Numbered from the stretch's first letter, positions 16,327 to 25,063 are shown. The stretch: DNA of 64,000 nt from Ruminococcus sp. UBA1409 (GCA_002305045.1 DBPX01000016.1:1-64000), one strand, 5' to 3'. The notes: generated from the sequence alone by a model not told the origin. A program made the numbers and translations.

Positions 16327-17565
16327 TTAGGCGTCGCCTTCCGCCTGACTGTCAGTCTGCTCTTCTGAAGGCTCCTCGCCGACGGCGATTTTAGCGTCGT
16401 CGATGTAGAAGCTGTTTGTTCCGCTGTCCGTCTCGACATACAGAAGAAGCCCAGAGGCTCCGTCCGGGATGACAAAGGAGGCGTTTGAAAGCTCAGCCCA
16501 TTCGCCCCTTGAGGCGGTGACCTCTGCTATGCCGGCATAGTCTGTCTGACCGTTTGCGGTGTACTGAAGCGTCAGCTTAAAGATTTCCTCGTCCACAGAG
16601 TCCTGCATTGCAAAAACGCTGAAGCTAAAGACCTCGCCGGGCTTGAAGGTTGAGGCTGCAAGAGACCTTCCAGCACCGTTCCAGGACTCCCTTCTTCCCT
16701 TAACTAAAAGGCTTGAGTCTCCGCTTTTGGCAGCCGCAGAGGAAAGCTCCACCGAGCAGTCGCCCCTTGCCTGCCAGGAGTCCTCGCTCTGTTCAAAGAC
16801 AGCCTCCTCGTAGACTCCGTTCTCGTCAGGCTCCATGGGACCCGCTCCCTTTGGAATCTCGGGAACCGAGTCGCTTATGGTAATCTCGTTCTTGTTGACC
16901 CTTGCATAGCCCTTTGACTGATATCCCTCTACAGTCAGGGAAGCCTCGTAGAATTTTCCGAGCTTCATTCCGAGGGACTCCCATGCTGTAAAGACATCGC
17001 CGACCTTTATTGTGCCGCTGGAGGATTTCTCCTGCCTTACAGCCCAGTACTGCTGGAAGGTTGTGTTTCCGTCTATGGAGGGGGCATTGTATCTTGTCGT
17101 CTCGTAGATGTCGTAGAGTGCGCCGTCAACGGTTATGGTGGCTGTTGGAACGCCTCCCGGCGGTCTCCAGTTTCCCCAGGATTCAACGATATAATACTCG
17201 ACAAGAGGCTCTCTTGTCCAGCCGTAAAGGGCAAGATACGAGTTGCCGTCCGGCCGGTAATCTACATCGTATTCTATCTGGATGTTTCCGATTTCCTGCC
17301 ATGTCTGTGTGCAGTCGTACTTTCTGCCGGTCCTGAAAAGGGCGTTGTTGATGTTCTCCCACTCGCACTCAAAGACGCCGTCCTCGTATATGCTCATGGT
17401 GGTATCGCCGCTGTCCTTCCAAAGCTCGTAGCTGTAGCCGTCATATTCGCCGATTTCATAGTCGGTTATGGTTTTCCACGGCTCGCTGTCACCGCTTGCA
17501 CAGCAGGTGAGACAAAGCATGAGGGCAATCGCCGGGGCGAGCAGCTTTAAAAATGCTTTACGCAA
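16327..17565 (-). CDS. GH11 endo-1,4-beta-xylanase lipoprotein with C-terminal carbohydrate-binding module
   Basis: Cleaves internal beta-1,4 links of xylan outside the cell. The signal ends with LTCC (Cys21 or 22), an atypical lipobox that suggests surface anchoring. The GH11 jelly-roll covers about residues 35-230, with the nucleophile Glu123 in [13 protein letters not shown] and the acid/base Glu213 in VEGYQSKG. A beta-sandwich binding module like CBM4/9/22 follows (about 255-395; [27 protein letters not shown]). Own promoter and terminator. Together with the SGNH esterases it suggests use of acetylated xylan. An acidic tail ends the protein. Confidence 0.92.
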   Translation of the reverse strand: MRKAFLKLLAPAIALMLCLTCCASGDSEPWKTITDYEIGEYDGYSYELWKDSGDTTMSIYEDGVFECEWENINNALFRTGRKYDCTQTWQEIGNIQIEYDVDYRPDGNSYLALYGWTREPLVEYYIVESWGNWRPPGGVPTATITVDGALYDIYETTRYNAPSIDGNTTFQQYWAVRQEKSSSGTIKVGDVFTAWESLGMKLGKFYEASLTVEGYQSKGYARVNKNEITISDSVPEIPKGAGPMEPDENGVYEEAVFEQSEDSWQARGDCSVELSSAAAKSGDSSLLVKGRRESWNGAGRSLAASTFKPGEVFSFSVFAMQDSVDEEIFKLTLQYTANGQTDYAGIAEVTASRGEWAELSNASFVIPDGASGLLLYVETDSGTNSFYIDDAKIAVGEEPSEEQTDSQAEGDA

Positions 17566-17602
17566 AAAATAGTCACCTCTTTATTATAATTATATATCTA
17601 AT

Positions 17603-17631
17603 ATATTAGCACTTTAAACGGACTCTGTCAA
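17603..17631 (-). promoter_or_regulatory. Promoter of the xylanase gene
   Basis: Minus strand TTGACA (17626-17631), 17-nt spacer, TAATAT (17603-17608) with TGC ahead of the -10; the start codon lies about 38 bp downstream. Confidence 0.7.
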
Positions 17632-17737
17632 TATGAATAAGGCTAAAACCCGTCGCTTTGGGACTCAAAGGTCAAGAAACAGTTATCTTGCACAATAATT
17701 TGCAAATGTTTTTGTTATATTTTTTCCACAAAAGATA

Positions 17738-17766
17738 TGGAAAAAAGTCCATGTGTCTGATATAAT
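17738..17766 (+). promoter_or_regulatory. Promoter of ppdK
   Basis: TGGAAA (17738-17743), 17-nt spacer, TATAAT (17761-17766) with a TGA extended -10 element; 66 bp upstream of the ppdK start. Confidence 0.7.
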
Positions 17767-17832
17767 GTATGTAAGTCCGTTTATAGCTGAAAATAGGTAA
17801 ATATTCGGAAATAGTATTGGAGGTAAAAAAAG

Positions 17833-20469
17833 ATGAGCAAAAAGTATTGTTACCTTTTTACTGAGGGCAACGCAACCATGCGTAATCTCCTCGGCGGAAA
17901 GGGCGCAAATCTCGCTGAGATGACCAATATCGGTCTTCCGGTTCCTCAGGGCTTCACCATCTCTACAGAGGCATGCACTCAGTACTATGAGGACGGCCGT
18001 CAGATTAATCCTGAGATTAAGGCTGAAATCATGGAGTACATCGAGAAGATGGAGACCATAACCGGCAAGAAGTTTGGCGACAAGGAAAATCCTCTTTTAG
18101 TTTCGGTTCGTTCAGGCGCAAGAGCTTCAATGCCCGGAATGATGGACACTATTTTGAATCTCGGTCTTAACGAGGATGTTGTTAATGTAATTGCTGCTAA
18201 GTCCGGCAATCCCCGCTGGGCTTGGGACTGCTACAGAAGATTTATCCAGATGTTCTCCGATGTCGTTATGGAGGTCGGAAAGAAGTACTTTGAGAAGCTT
18301 ATCGACAAGATGAAGGAGGAGAAGGGCGTTACTCAGGATGTTGAGCTTGACGCTGACGACCTACACAGGCTTGCCGACCAGTTCAAGGCTGAGTATAAGG
18401 CTCAGCTCGGCAAGGACTTCCCGACAGACCCCAAGGAGCAGCTCTTTGAGGCTATCAAGGCTGTTTTCCGCTCATGGGACAACCCCAGAGCAAACATCTA
18501 CCGTATGGACCATGACATTCCCTATTCCTGGGGTACTGCCGTCAATGTCCAGATGATGGCATTCGGCAACATGGGTGACAACTGCGGTACAGGCGTTGCC
18601 TTCACCCGTAACCCTGCCACCGGCGAGAAGGGTCTTATGGGCGAGTTCTTAACCAACGCTCAGGGCGAGGATGTCGTTGCCGGCGTAAGGACTCCTATGC
18701 CTATATCCAAGATGGCAGAGGTATTCCCCGAGGTTTACAAGCAGTTCCAGGAGGTCTGCAAGATACTCGAGGACCATTACAGAGATATGCAGGATATGGA
18801 GTTCACCGTTGAGAACGAGAAGCTCTACATGCTCCAGACCAGAAACGGCAAGAGAACTGCCGCCGCCGCTATCAAGATTGCCTGCGACCTTATCGACGAG
18901 GGCATGATTACCGAGGAGGAGGCGCTTATGCAGATAGACGCCAAGTCTTTGGACATGCTTCTTCACCCCACCTTCGACCCCGCCGCTCTTAAGAAGGCTG
19001 AGCCGATAGGAAAGGGTATCGCAGCCTCTCCCGGAGCAGCTGCCGGTACCGTTGTATTCACCGCTGAGGATGCTGTCATCCACGGCAAGAACAAGGAAAA
19101 GGTAGTTTTAGTAAGACTTGAGACCTCTCCTGAGGATATCGAGGGTATGAAGTACTCTCAGGGTATACTCACCGTCAGAGGCGGACAGACCTCTCACGCT
19201 GCCGTTGTAGCCCGTGGAATGGGTACCTGCTGCGTATCCGGCTGCGGCGACATCAAGATGGACGAGGAGAACAAGTGCTTCACCCTCGGCGGAAAGACCT
19301 ATCACGAGGGCGACGCTATCTCTCTTGACGGCTCTACCGGTAACATCTACGGCGAGCTTATCCCCACCATCCCCGCTGACCCCAACTCCGGCTACTTCGG
19401 AAGAATCATGGAGCTTGCCGACAAGTATAAGAAGCTCGGCGTAAGAACCAATGCAGATACTCCCGAAGACGCAAAGCAGGCAGCTGCCTTCGGCGCACAG
19501 GGAATCGGTCTTTGCCGTACCGAGCACATGTTCTTTGACCCTGCAAGAATCGGCGCCTTCAGAGAGATGATTTGCGCTGAGACCGTTGAGGAGAGAGAGG
19601 CTGCTCTTGCAAAGATTGAGCCTATGCAGCAGGCTGACTTCGAGGGTCTGTTCGAGGCTCTCGGCGGATATCCTGTTACCATCCGCTTCCTCGATCCTCC
19701 GCTTCACGAGTTCGTTCCCACCGACGAGGCTGACATCGAGGCTCTTGCAAAGGCTCAGGGCAAGACCGTAACCTACATCAAGCAGGTTATCGACTCCCTG
19801 CACGAGTTCAACCCGATGATGGGTCACCGTGGCTGCCGTCTTACCGTAACCTATCCCGAGATTGCCGTTATGCAGACCAAGGCTGTCATCAAGGCTGCAA
19901 TCTCCGTTAAGTCAAAGCATCCCGACTGGGATATCGTTCCCGAGATTATGATTCCTCTTGTCGGAGAGGTTAAGGAGCTTAAGTTCGTAAAGGATGTCGT
20001 TGTCAAGACTGCCGACGAGATTATCGCAGCAGCAGGCTCTGACCTCAAGTATGAGGTAGGAACCATGATTGAGATTCCGAGAGCTGCTCTCACTGCCGAT
20101 GATATCGCTAAGGAGGCTGAGTTCTTCTGCTTCGGTACTAACGACCTCACCCAGATGACCTTCGGCTTCAGCCGTGACGACGCCGGAAAGTTCCTTCCTT
20201 CCTACTACGCCAACAAGATTTACGAGTTCGACCCGTTCGCCCGTCTTGACACTGTCGGTGTCGGCAGGCTGATGGACATGGCTGTAAAGCTTGGCAAGAA
20301 GGCAAGACCCGACATCCACTGCGGAATCTGCGGAGAGCACGGCGGCGACCCGTCCTCCATTGAGTTCTGCCATAACATCGGTCTCGACTATGTATCCTGC
20401 TCACCCTTCAGAGTCCCGATAGCAAGGCTTGCGGCTGCACAAGCGGCTATATCCGAGAAGAAGAAATAA
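17833..20469 (+). CDS. ppdK: Pyruvate, phosphate dikinase
   Basis: Interconverts pyruvate + ATP + Pi with PEP + AMP + PPi; in anaerobic clostridia it often serves as the glycolytic pyruvate-forming enzyme. The 878-residue length is normal. The ATP-grasp N-terminal domain opens with the GGKGANLAEM block, the swivelling domain has catalytic His455 (GGQTSHAAVV), and the PEP/pyruvate TIM barrel has catalytic Cys833 in HCGICGEHGG. Codon use is strongly biased to the preferred set (for example GGC, AAG, ATC), fitting high expression. ATG start with GGAGG; monocistronic. Confidence 0.97.
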   Translation: MSKKYCYLFTEGNATMRNLLGGKGANLAEMTNIGLPVPQGFTISTEACTQYYEDGRQINPEIKAEIMEYIEKMETITGKKFGDKENPLLVSVRSGARASMPGMMDTILNLGLNEDVVNVIAAKSGNPRWAWDCYRRFIQMFSDVVMEVGKKYFEKLIDKMKEEKGVTQDVELDADDLHRLADQFKAEYKAQLGKDFPTDPKEQLFEAIKAVFRSWDNPRANIYRMDHDIPYSWGTAVNVQMMAFGNMGDNCGTGVAFTRNPATGEKGLMGEFLTNAQGEDVVAGVRTPMPISKMAEVFPEVYKQFQEVCKILEDHYRDMQDMEFTVENEKLYMLQTRNGKRTAAAAIKIACDLIDEGMITEEEALMQIDAKSLDMLLHPTFDPAALKKAEPIGKGIAASPGAAAGTVVFTAEDAVIHGKNKEKVVLVRLETSPEDIEGMKYSQGILTVRGGQTSHAAVVARGMGTCCVSGCGDIKMDEENKCFTLGGKTYHEGDAISLDGSTGNIYGELIPTIPADPNSGYFGRIMELADKYKKLGVRTNADTPEDAKQAAAFGAQGIGLCRTEHMFFDPARIGAFREMICAETVEEREAALAKIEPMQQADFEGLFEALGGYPVTIRFLDPPLHEFVPTDEADIEALAKAQGKTVTYIKQVIDSLHEFNPMMGHRGCRLTVTYPEIAVMQTKAVIKAAISVKSKHPDWDIVPEIMIPLVGEVKELKFVKDVVVKTADEIIAAAGSDLKYEVGTMIEIPRAALTADDIAKEAEFFCFGTNDLTQMTFGFSRDDAGKFLPSYYANKIYEFDPFARLDTVGVGRLMDMAVKLGKKARPDIHCGICGEHGGDPSSIEFCHNIGLDYVSCSPFRVPIARLAAAQAAISEKKK

Positions 20470-20518
20470 TTTGTGCTCTGGCTTTGAGCAAAGCTTTAGC
20501 GTCAGGGCTGTAATTGAG

Positions 20519-20552
20519 TCAAGACCACCGGCTTACGGTGGTCTTGATTTTT
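20519..20552 (+). terminator. Strong terminator of ppdK
   Basis: Perfect 12-bp stem tcaagaccaccg/cggtggtcttga (20519-20530 with 20536-20547), 5-nt loop and TTTTT. Confidence 0.93.
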
Positions 20553-20573
20553 AAAAGAGAAAGGAGCGAGATT

Positions 20574-21086
20574 ATGGATTTGACAGTCAGAAGGCTTACG
20601 ACCGACGATGCAAAGGACATCTATGAAATGCTCCAGGAGTTGCCGGCTGATGAAAACGGCTTCATAAATCCCGTACACGGCAAGACCTACGATGAGTATA
20701 AGCTGTGGCTCAAAAAAGCATATGACGACTCTGTTCAGACCGGCATCATTGACGGCTGGAAGGTCCCTGGAACCGTTTTCTGGCTCTTTGAGGACGGCAA
20801 GCCTGTAGGCTTCGGCAAGCTCCGCCATTTTCTTACCGAAAAGCTCCTTGATGCCGGCGGGAATATCGGCTATTCAATACGCCCATCAGAAAGAAAAAGG
20901 GGACTAGGCAAAAGGTTTGTCGCTAAATTGATTGAAGAGGGTAAAATAATAGGCATCGAGAGACTTCTTTTTACCATTAATAACAATAACACCCCTTCAA
21001 TAAGGGTGGCGCTGGCGAACGGCGGCGTGATTGAAAGGGTCACGGAAGAACGCCATTATATAAGCATTGTGCTAAAGAATGAGTAG
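20574..21086 (+). CDS. GNAT family N-acetyltransferase
   Basis: A 170-residue protein. The GNAT acetyl-CoA binding loop is seen as RPSERKRGLGKRFVAKLIEE (near 105-125), preceded by the beta-4 strand GNIGYSIRP and followed by NNNNTPSIRVALANGG, typical of the family C-terminal part. The acceptor substrate is unknown. I start at ATG 20574, which has AAAGGAG eight bases ahead; the open frame extends upstream only through the ppdK terminator. No promoter is obvious, so it may depend on read-through. Confidence 0.88.
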   Translation: MDLTVRRLTTDDAKDIYEMLQELPADENGFINPVHGKTYDEYKLWLKKAYDDSVQTGIIDGWKVPGTVFWLFEDGKPVGFGKLRHFLTEKLLDAGGNIGYSIRPSERKRGLGKRFVAKLIEEGKIIGIERLLFTINNNNTPSIRVALANGGVIERVTEERHYISIVLKNE

Positions 21087-21136
21087 AGGAACGGATGTAG
21101 TGTAAGAGCTTTTGAAATAGTCGCAAAAATAAGCTT

Positions 21137-21170
21137 GCTCCCCATCACTTAAGTGAAAGGGAGCATTTTA
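21137..21170 (+). terminator. Terminator after the GNAT gene
   Basis: gctccc/gggagc (21137-21142 with 21159-21164) with an inner acttaagt palindrome, followed by attttaat. Moderate U-tract. Confidence 0.65.
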
Positions 21171-21458
21171 ATGATGCGGTATAAATGAGCGTCTGATTAA
21201 TTCTTACAGTAACTTCTAGAAAATGTTTTAATCCGGCGTTGTTCATTTCAATTTCGTTTAACTTTTCTATTGTATCATAATACTTGCCAGGATATTCTGT
21301 GTATTCTACCAGCAGACTTAAATCGTCAGGAGACTCATTATATTTATCCATATATTTGCAGTATTCATCAAAAAGCCCTCATAGCTGTCAAGAGCTTCCT
21401 TGAATTCAGGCCGTATACCATCGCCGTTTATTCGTGCATTGGGGGTTACTTTACTTTT
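21145..21458 (-). pseudogene. Frameshifted C-terminal remnant of a small Firmicutes lipoprotein-type gene
   Basis: Two overlapping minus-strand frames join into one recognisable segment: RPEFKEALDSYEGF in one, then DEYCKYMDKYNESPDDLSLL and KYYDTIEKLNEI in the other, ending with LEVTVRINQTL. This resembles the helical C-terminus (DSYE-FFDEY-YMKKY pattern) of a common family of small secreted or DUF6591-like proteins. The switch is at a run of five T after GGC near 21391-21395; a sixth T would restore the frame. The N-terminal half with signal peptide is missing, so the gene is dead by both truncation and frameshift. Family name tentative. Confidence 0.6.
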
Positions 21459-21478
21459 TAGATAGGATATTGTATAAT
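21450..21478 (+). promoter_or_regulatory. Probable promoter of the small ORF at 21529
   Basis: TTTACT (21450-21455), 17 nt, TATAAT (21473-21478). Confidence 0.5.
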
Positions 21479-21528
21479 AGAAATATAGGCAGTATATTTT
21501 ATAAACAGAATTTACGGAGGCAAGAAAG

Positions 21529-21618
21529 ATGAAACGCAAAGTAAAGCTAACGGTTTTAGACAAGAAATTATTACTGCCACTTGCTTTGGGCGTGAGAGTC
21601 AATTGCCGCTGGCTGTAG
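21529..21618 (+). pseudogene. 29-codon ORF, probable remnant of a TIGR04076-like gene
   Basis: ATG with GGAGG ten bases ahead and a promoter-like sequence upstream. The product begins MKRKVKLTVLDKKL, which resembles the first strand of TIGR04076-family small proteins, then runs into unrelated sequence and a stop at residue 30. Likely a truncated gene whose start region survives. It could also be a genuine short peptide. Weak call. Confidence 0.35.
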
Positions 21619-21651
21619 TATAAAGTTCATATAAATTTTACATTTTATATA

Positions 21652-21680
21652 TTGACAATTATTAAATGTAATGATAGTAT
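21652..21680 (+). promoter_or_regulatory. Promoter of the BlaI/BlaR1-like operon
   Basis: TTGACA (21652-21657), 17-nt spacer, TAGTAT (21675-21680), about 106 bp ahead of the regulator start. Confidence 0.7.
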
Positions 21681-21682
21681 TA

Positions 21683-21694
21683 CAGTGTACACTG
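21683..21694. promoter_or_regulatory. BlaI/MecI-type operator
   Basis: Perfect 12-bp palindrome CAGTGTACACTG beginning two bases after the -10 element, and containing TACA-N-TGTA (21681-21689), the core half-sites known for BlaI/MecI operators. A repressor bound here would cover the transcription start, so autoregulation by the first gene is likely. Confidence 0.65.
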
Positions 21695-21786
21695 GCGGAT
21701 GTTATGCAGCTTTATCGTTTTATTTTAGGATAGGAAAAAATTGCGGCATACATTCACACTTATAATAATAGGGGGTTATGATTGTT

Positions 21787-22167
21787 ATGATGGACAACAA
21801 CAGGCCTAAGAAGAAGCTGTTTACATCTGAGCTTCGAGTTATGAATGTTCTTTGGAAGAACGGAAATATGACTGCAAAGGCTATTTCGGATGTATTAAAG
21901 GAGAAGGTGGGCTGGAACATAAACACTACCTACACGGTTATCAAGAAGTGTATAGCCAAGGGTGCTGTTGAGCGTACCGAGCCTAACTTCATGTGCCACA
22001 GCATAGTTACTAAGGACGCTGTTCAGAAGGCTGAGTGCGAGGAGCTTGTTGAGAAGCTGTTTGACGGCCGTCCTGAGCTTTTGGTTGCTACTCTTATCAG
22101 CAGTTGCGAGCTTTCCAAGGAGCAGAAGGATTCTCTTCGTGAGATGGTAAACAATTTAGAGGATTAA
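21787..22167 (+). CDS. BlaI/MecI/CopY family transcriptional repressor
   Basis: A 126-residue winged-helix repressor: LFTSELRVMNVLWKNGNMTAKAISDVLKEKVGWNINTTYTVIKK is the family DNA-binding domain, followed by the helical dimerisation tail. I use ATG 21787 since GGGGG at 21771-21775 is eleven bases ahead; ATG 21778 is only two bases from it. It should be inactivated by cleavage through the M56 protease encoded next. The signal need not be a beta-lactam, as the partner lacks a recognisable penicillin-binding domain. Confidence 0.92.
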   Translation: MMDNNRPKKKLFTSELRVMNVLWKNGNMTAKAISDVLKEKVGWNINTTYTVIKKCIAKGAVERTEPNFMCHSIVTKDAVQKAECEELVEKLFDGRPELLVATLISSCELSKEQKDSLREMVNNLED

Positions 22168-22181
22168 AAAGGGGAAAACAA

Positions 22182-24050
22182 TTGTCACTGCTGTTAGCAA
22201 GTACAATGACCAGCTCCATACTTATTGTCTTGGTGATGCTTGTGCGTCGGTTGTGTTTTGACAGGCTTCCCAAGACAATATTTTTTTGGGCATGGGTATT
22301 TTTATCCGTCAGTCTGGTCATTCCGATTTTTACAATGCTCAGCCTGCCGGTTGAGTATATTATTTACAAGGGAGCCGAGAAGCCGGTTGAAATTGGAGTG
22401 GAGAGCTACTTTTCCGGCTACAGCTATGTCGGTCCGGGGGAGGAGGCAGTTAATTCTGGCTCCTTTGAAGCCTTTATCCGCTTCCTGCCGGCGTCTGCTG
22501 TCGGACTTCTTTACGGAGTTTGGATAATTGGCGTGGCAGTAAGCGCTATCCGTTTAATTAAAAGCAATCTTGCCATGACCGGCAGTCTTAAAAAATATCT
22601 CATAGAGGCTGACCCAAGAGTTAAGGCGTGGGTTGAGGCAAACGGACCTAAGCTTAGGAGGCCGTCTGTATATGTCCTTAAAAAGCTGAAGTCGCCATTT
22701 ACATATGGGGTGCTAAGACCGAGGATTATTATTTCCGAGGAGGACCAAAAGCTTCCTGACAGTCAGCTTTCCTGCCTTTTGCTCCACGAGATGACCCACA
22801 TAAAGCGTCTTGATGTTCTTACTAAGTACATCCTTGCGGCGGCTATGTGCATACACTGGTACAATCCGCTTGTGCGCTGGGCTTATAAGGTGTCTATGCA
22901 GGATATCGAGTATTCCTGCGACGAGGCAGTTTTAAGGAAGCTTCCATCCATGAAGAAGACCTATGCCGAGCTTCTTGTCACAAAGCTGGAGCAGTCCTGC
23001 AATCAGGCTGTTGCTAGATTTTCAGACTGCTTGGTGGCATCAAGGGTAGCAAGCATTGTTAACGGAAAAAGGCTCAGCCGCAGGTCGTTCACAGTCTGCC
23101 TTGTTATGGTGCTTTTATTTGCCTTTGCTGCCATCTCCATCTCCCTTTGGCTCAATACCTTTAGCTTCCCTGAGAAAAGGATTGCTGTGGAAAGCGAGAT
23201 AGAAAAATGGTCTCCTGCCTACAGCGAGCAGCTAAAGGATTTCAGCAGCTTTGGCTACAAGCTTACTGGCGACGAGCTAACAGGTCTTTCTAAAAGGGAT
23301 TTTGAAGCGTGGGAATACTCAGCCTGCAATGCGGATGAGGACAGCCCTATGCTTGAATATTCCAAGGCGCAGATGCTCTGCGTAGACGGCAGAACAGTTA
23401 TCTGTGACGATACGGGAAAACCCTTTAAGCTCACTTTTGGGACTAATGACAGCCTGTTTGTAAGGGTGCTCGTCGACAGGGCAAACTCCTCTGACGCCAG
23501 ACTCAAGGTCAGCCTTTTGTTCCCTGAAAGCGGTGAGACGGTCTGTTTGCTGCGGGGGTATACCGTTGACGACAGTGGAATGTCAGGAGCTAGTTACAAC
23601 TGCGAGGAATCAGCCGAGTTTTATCTTGTTCTGGAGTCCGAAGGTCCCGTTTATGTCAAAATGGTGGAGCTTAACTCCTTCTTTAGAGCTGCTACAGTCT
23701 ATGTAGGTGAGGGGGACATTTTCTCACACGGGATTTCGCCCTATGAAACGCTTGAGTGCTGTATTGAGCTTGAGGCAGGCACAAGCATAAAAACCAAGGG
23801 AAAGCTTGATATCTCAGACATGGTAAATTCGTCCTGGTCTATTAATCTGATTCTCCTTCATGAAAAGGGGAAGGATGTCAAGGATATTCCTGTGGACTAT
23901 GTCTTTGGCAGGGATGGCTCGGCGGAGGGTGAATTTGTGGCACCTGTGACCGGCAGCTATAAGCTTACATTTACATATCAGCTTGCACTGCCGTATGAAA
24001 TCCACTCTTTTGATGTCTACTGGGAGGATAGCGAGCTGTCCCTGATATAG
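22182..24050 (+). CDS. BlaR1-like M56 family metallopeptidase with a novel extracellular domain
   Basis: A 622-residue membrane sensor-protease. Membrane segments at about 2-22, 32-53, 98-124 and 306-330; zinc motif HEMTH at 202-206 and a downstream EYSCDEAV (243-250), as in BlaR1/MecR1. The 290-residue C-terminal ectodomain shows no SxxK or KTG motif of penicillin sensors; it is beta-rich and ends in GSYKLTFTYQLALPYEI. It starts at TTG 22182 after AAAGGGG. Expected to cleave the BlaI-type repressor on an extracellular cue of unknown nature. Confidence 0.88.
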   Translation: MSLLLASTMTSSILIVLVMLVRRLCFDRLPKTIFFWAWVFLSVSLVIPIFTMLSLPVEYIIYKGAEKPVEIGVESYFSGYSYVGPGEEAVNSGSFEAFIRFLPASAVGLLYGVWIIGVAVSAIRLIKSNLAMTGSLKKYLIEADPRVKAWVEANGPKLRRPSVYVLKKLKSPFTYGVLRPRIIISEEDQKLPDSQLSCLLLHEMTHIKRLDVLTKYILAAAMCIHWYNPLVRWAYKVSMQDIEYSCDEAVLRKLPSMKKTYAELLVTKLEQSCNQAVARFSDCLVASRVASIVNGKRLSRRSFTVCLVMVLLFAFAAISISLWLNTFSFPEKRIAVESEIEKWSPAYSEQLKDFSSFGYKLTGDELTGLSKRDFEAWEYSACNADEDSPMLEYSKAQMLCVDGRTVICDDTGKPFKLTFGTNDSLFVRVLVDRANSSDARLKVSLLFPESGETVCLLRGYTVDDSGMSGASYNCEESAEFYLVLESEGPVYVKMVELNSFFRAATVYVGEGDIFSHGISPYETLECCIELEAGTSIKTKGKLDISDMVNSSWSINLILLHEKGKDVKDIPVDYVFGRDGSAEGEFVAPVTGSYKLTFTYQLALPYEIHSFDVYWEDSELSLI

Positions 24051-24102
24051 GGCTTAGTCTCAGCAACCAGAATTATCTTTTACAGTTTATAGGAGGTCAG
24101 CT

Positions 24103-24588
24103 ATGAAAAAAATTATACTAATCCTAACCGCTATTTTAATGCTATCAGCGATGCCATTAAGCCTGTATGCCGAAAGCGCAGGGGCGTCCGGCTCCTACTA
24201 TGTTCCTGAGGAGAACGCAGTATATCTTTACCCTGATAATGAAGTGATGCCGATGGACTCGCAGTCGGACAGCAATACCTACTCATTATACTCCTTCGGT
24301 CAGCTCTCGGTGCGCTCTTCCGCAGATGAGGACGGCTATTTTAACACAACGCCCGGAGGAACCTGCACCCTGACATTCGCTTCAGACTCGCAGAGCATGA
24401 CTTCCGCCAGAATTACCATAGGCGGAGTTCAGTACAACCCTGATTCGAGCAGCTGCTCTCTTAGGTATGACGGCAGATACCAGCTCACCTTTAGCTGGAC
24501 GGTCAGCACCGCAACACCCTATACGCTGACAATATTCAACAGCAGCCCGTACACTGTCAGCGTTTCTAACATTCATGTCACCTACTAG
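24103..24588 (+). CDS. Secreted protein of unknown function
   Basis: A 161-residue protein with a clear signal peptide (basic start, hydrophobic 4-20, likely cut after LYAESA near 25). The rest is rich in Ser, Thr, Tyr and Asn and looks like an all-beta domain. Its C-terminal YQLTFSWTVSTATPYTLTIF slightly resembles the end of the ectodomain of the M56 protein encoded 50 bp upstream, with which it is probably co-transcribed (GGAGG before ATG). It may be a ligand, effector or immunity-type partner of that sensor; that is speculation. Confidence 0.7.
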   Translation: MKKIILILTAILMLSAMPLSLYAESAGASGSYYVPEENAVYLYPDNEVMPMDSQSDSNTYSLYSFGQLSVRSSADEDGYFNTTPGGTCTLTFASDSQSMTSARITIGGVQYNPDSSSCSLRYDGRYQLTFSWTVSTATPYTLTIFNSSPYTVSVSNIHVTY

Positions 24589-24623
24589 GTGACAGCATAT
24601 GCTGGTCTTAGAGCCTAGGCTCT
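24577..24623. repeat. Cluster of three adjoining palindromes
   Basis: gtcacc-tacta-ggtgac (24577-24593) spans the stop codon of the secreted protein gene. cagcatatgctg (24593-24604) is a perfect 12-mer and agagcctaggctct (24610-24623) a perfect 14-mer. No U-tract follows, so these are not an intrinsic terminator. The following 24624-24808 holds nothing I recognise. Confidence 0.85.
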
Positions 24624-24808
24624 CAAAATGAGAACTAAAAGGTAAGATAGGAAAGACAGTGTGATTTTCCCCCATGCTTACAAGCAAGTCGCACTGAATA
24701 GTGTACCCTTCATCACGGACAGACCTGCAGAGGCGTGTAGCAGTTACCGTTGATAAGCTAAAAAGGGGACTCCTGGCAGATGAATCGGTGATTTAAGAAA
24801 ATCATAAT

Positions 24809-24839
24809 AAAGGGGTATGCCTAGGACATACCCCTTTTT
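24809..24839 (+). terminator. Terminator of the BlaI/M56/secreted-protein operon
   Basis: Perfect 11-bp stem aaaggggtatg/catacccctttt with a 7-nt loop, then TTTTTC. It lies 220 bp downstream of the last gene. Confidence 0.9.
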
Positions 24840-24889
24840 CAAGCCCCCAGCCGCTTTTAAGTTTTAGGTATTTGATTCAAATTTTTCAT

Positions 24890-24918
24890 TTGACATTTTA
24901 GGCTGAGTGTGATATAAT
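24890..24918 (+). promoter_or_regulatory. Consensus sigma-A promoter of tRNA-Leu
   Basis: TTGACA (24890-24895), 17 nt, TATAAT (24913-24918), with TGA extended -10: a full consensus promoter, as expected for a stable RNA. Confidence 0.92.
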
Positions 24919-24979
24919 ACTCAGGACGGCAGCGAAGTTATGTGTCTTGACCGGCGACTTCCCAGCCATTTAATAATAT

Positions 24980-25063
24980 GCGGGTGTGGCGGAATTGGCA
25001 GACGCGCCAGATTTAGGTTCTGGTGGCATCCCCGTGCAGGTTCAAGTCCTGTCACCCGCACCA
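24980..25063 (+). tRNA. tRNA-Leu (anticodon UAG)
   Basis: 84 nt with acceptor arms gcgggtg/cacccgc, anticodon stem ccaga/tctgg enclosing tttaggt (anticodon TAG), a long variable arm as expected for leucine, T arm ggttcaagtcc, and encoded CCA. It has its own promoter and terminator. Confidence 0.97.

Noticed and set aside
17641..17737. Possible riboswitch upstream of ppdK
   Set aside because: The sequence lies upstream of the promoter I assign and shows no conserved aptamer that I recognise.
18649..19083. 144-codon minus-strand frame inside ppdK
   Set aside because: Same reason as the other antisense frames of ppdK.
19108..19827. 239-codon minus-strand frame inside ppdK
   Set aside because: A shadow caused by the strong codon bias of ppdK; no ribosome site and the sense strand is clearly coding.
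24382..24687. 101-codon minus-strand open frame
   Set aside because: Antisense to a gene with signal peptide and ribosome site; it has neither.
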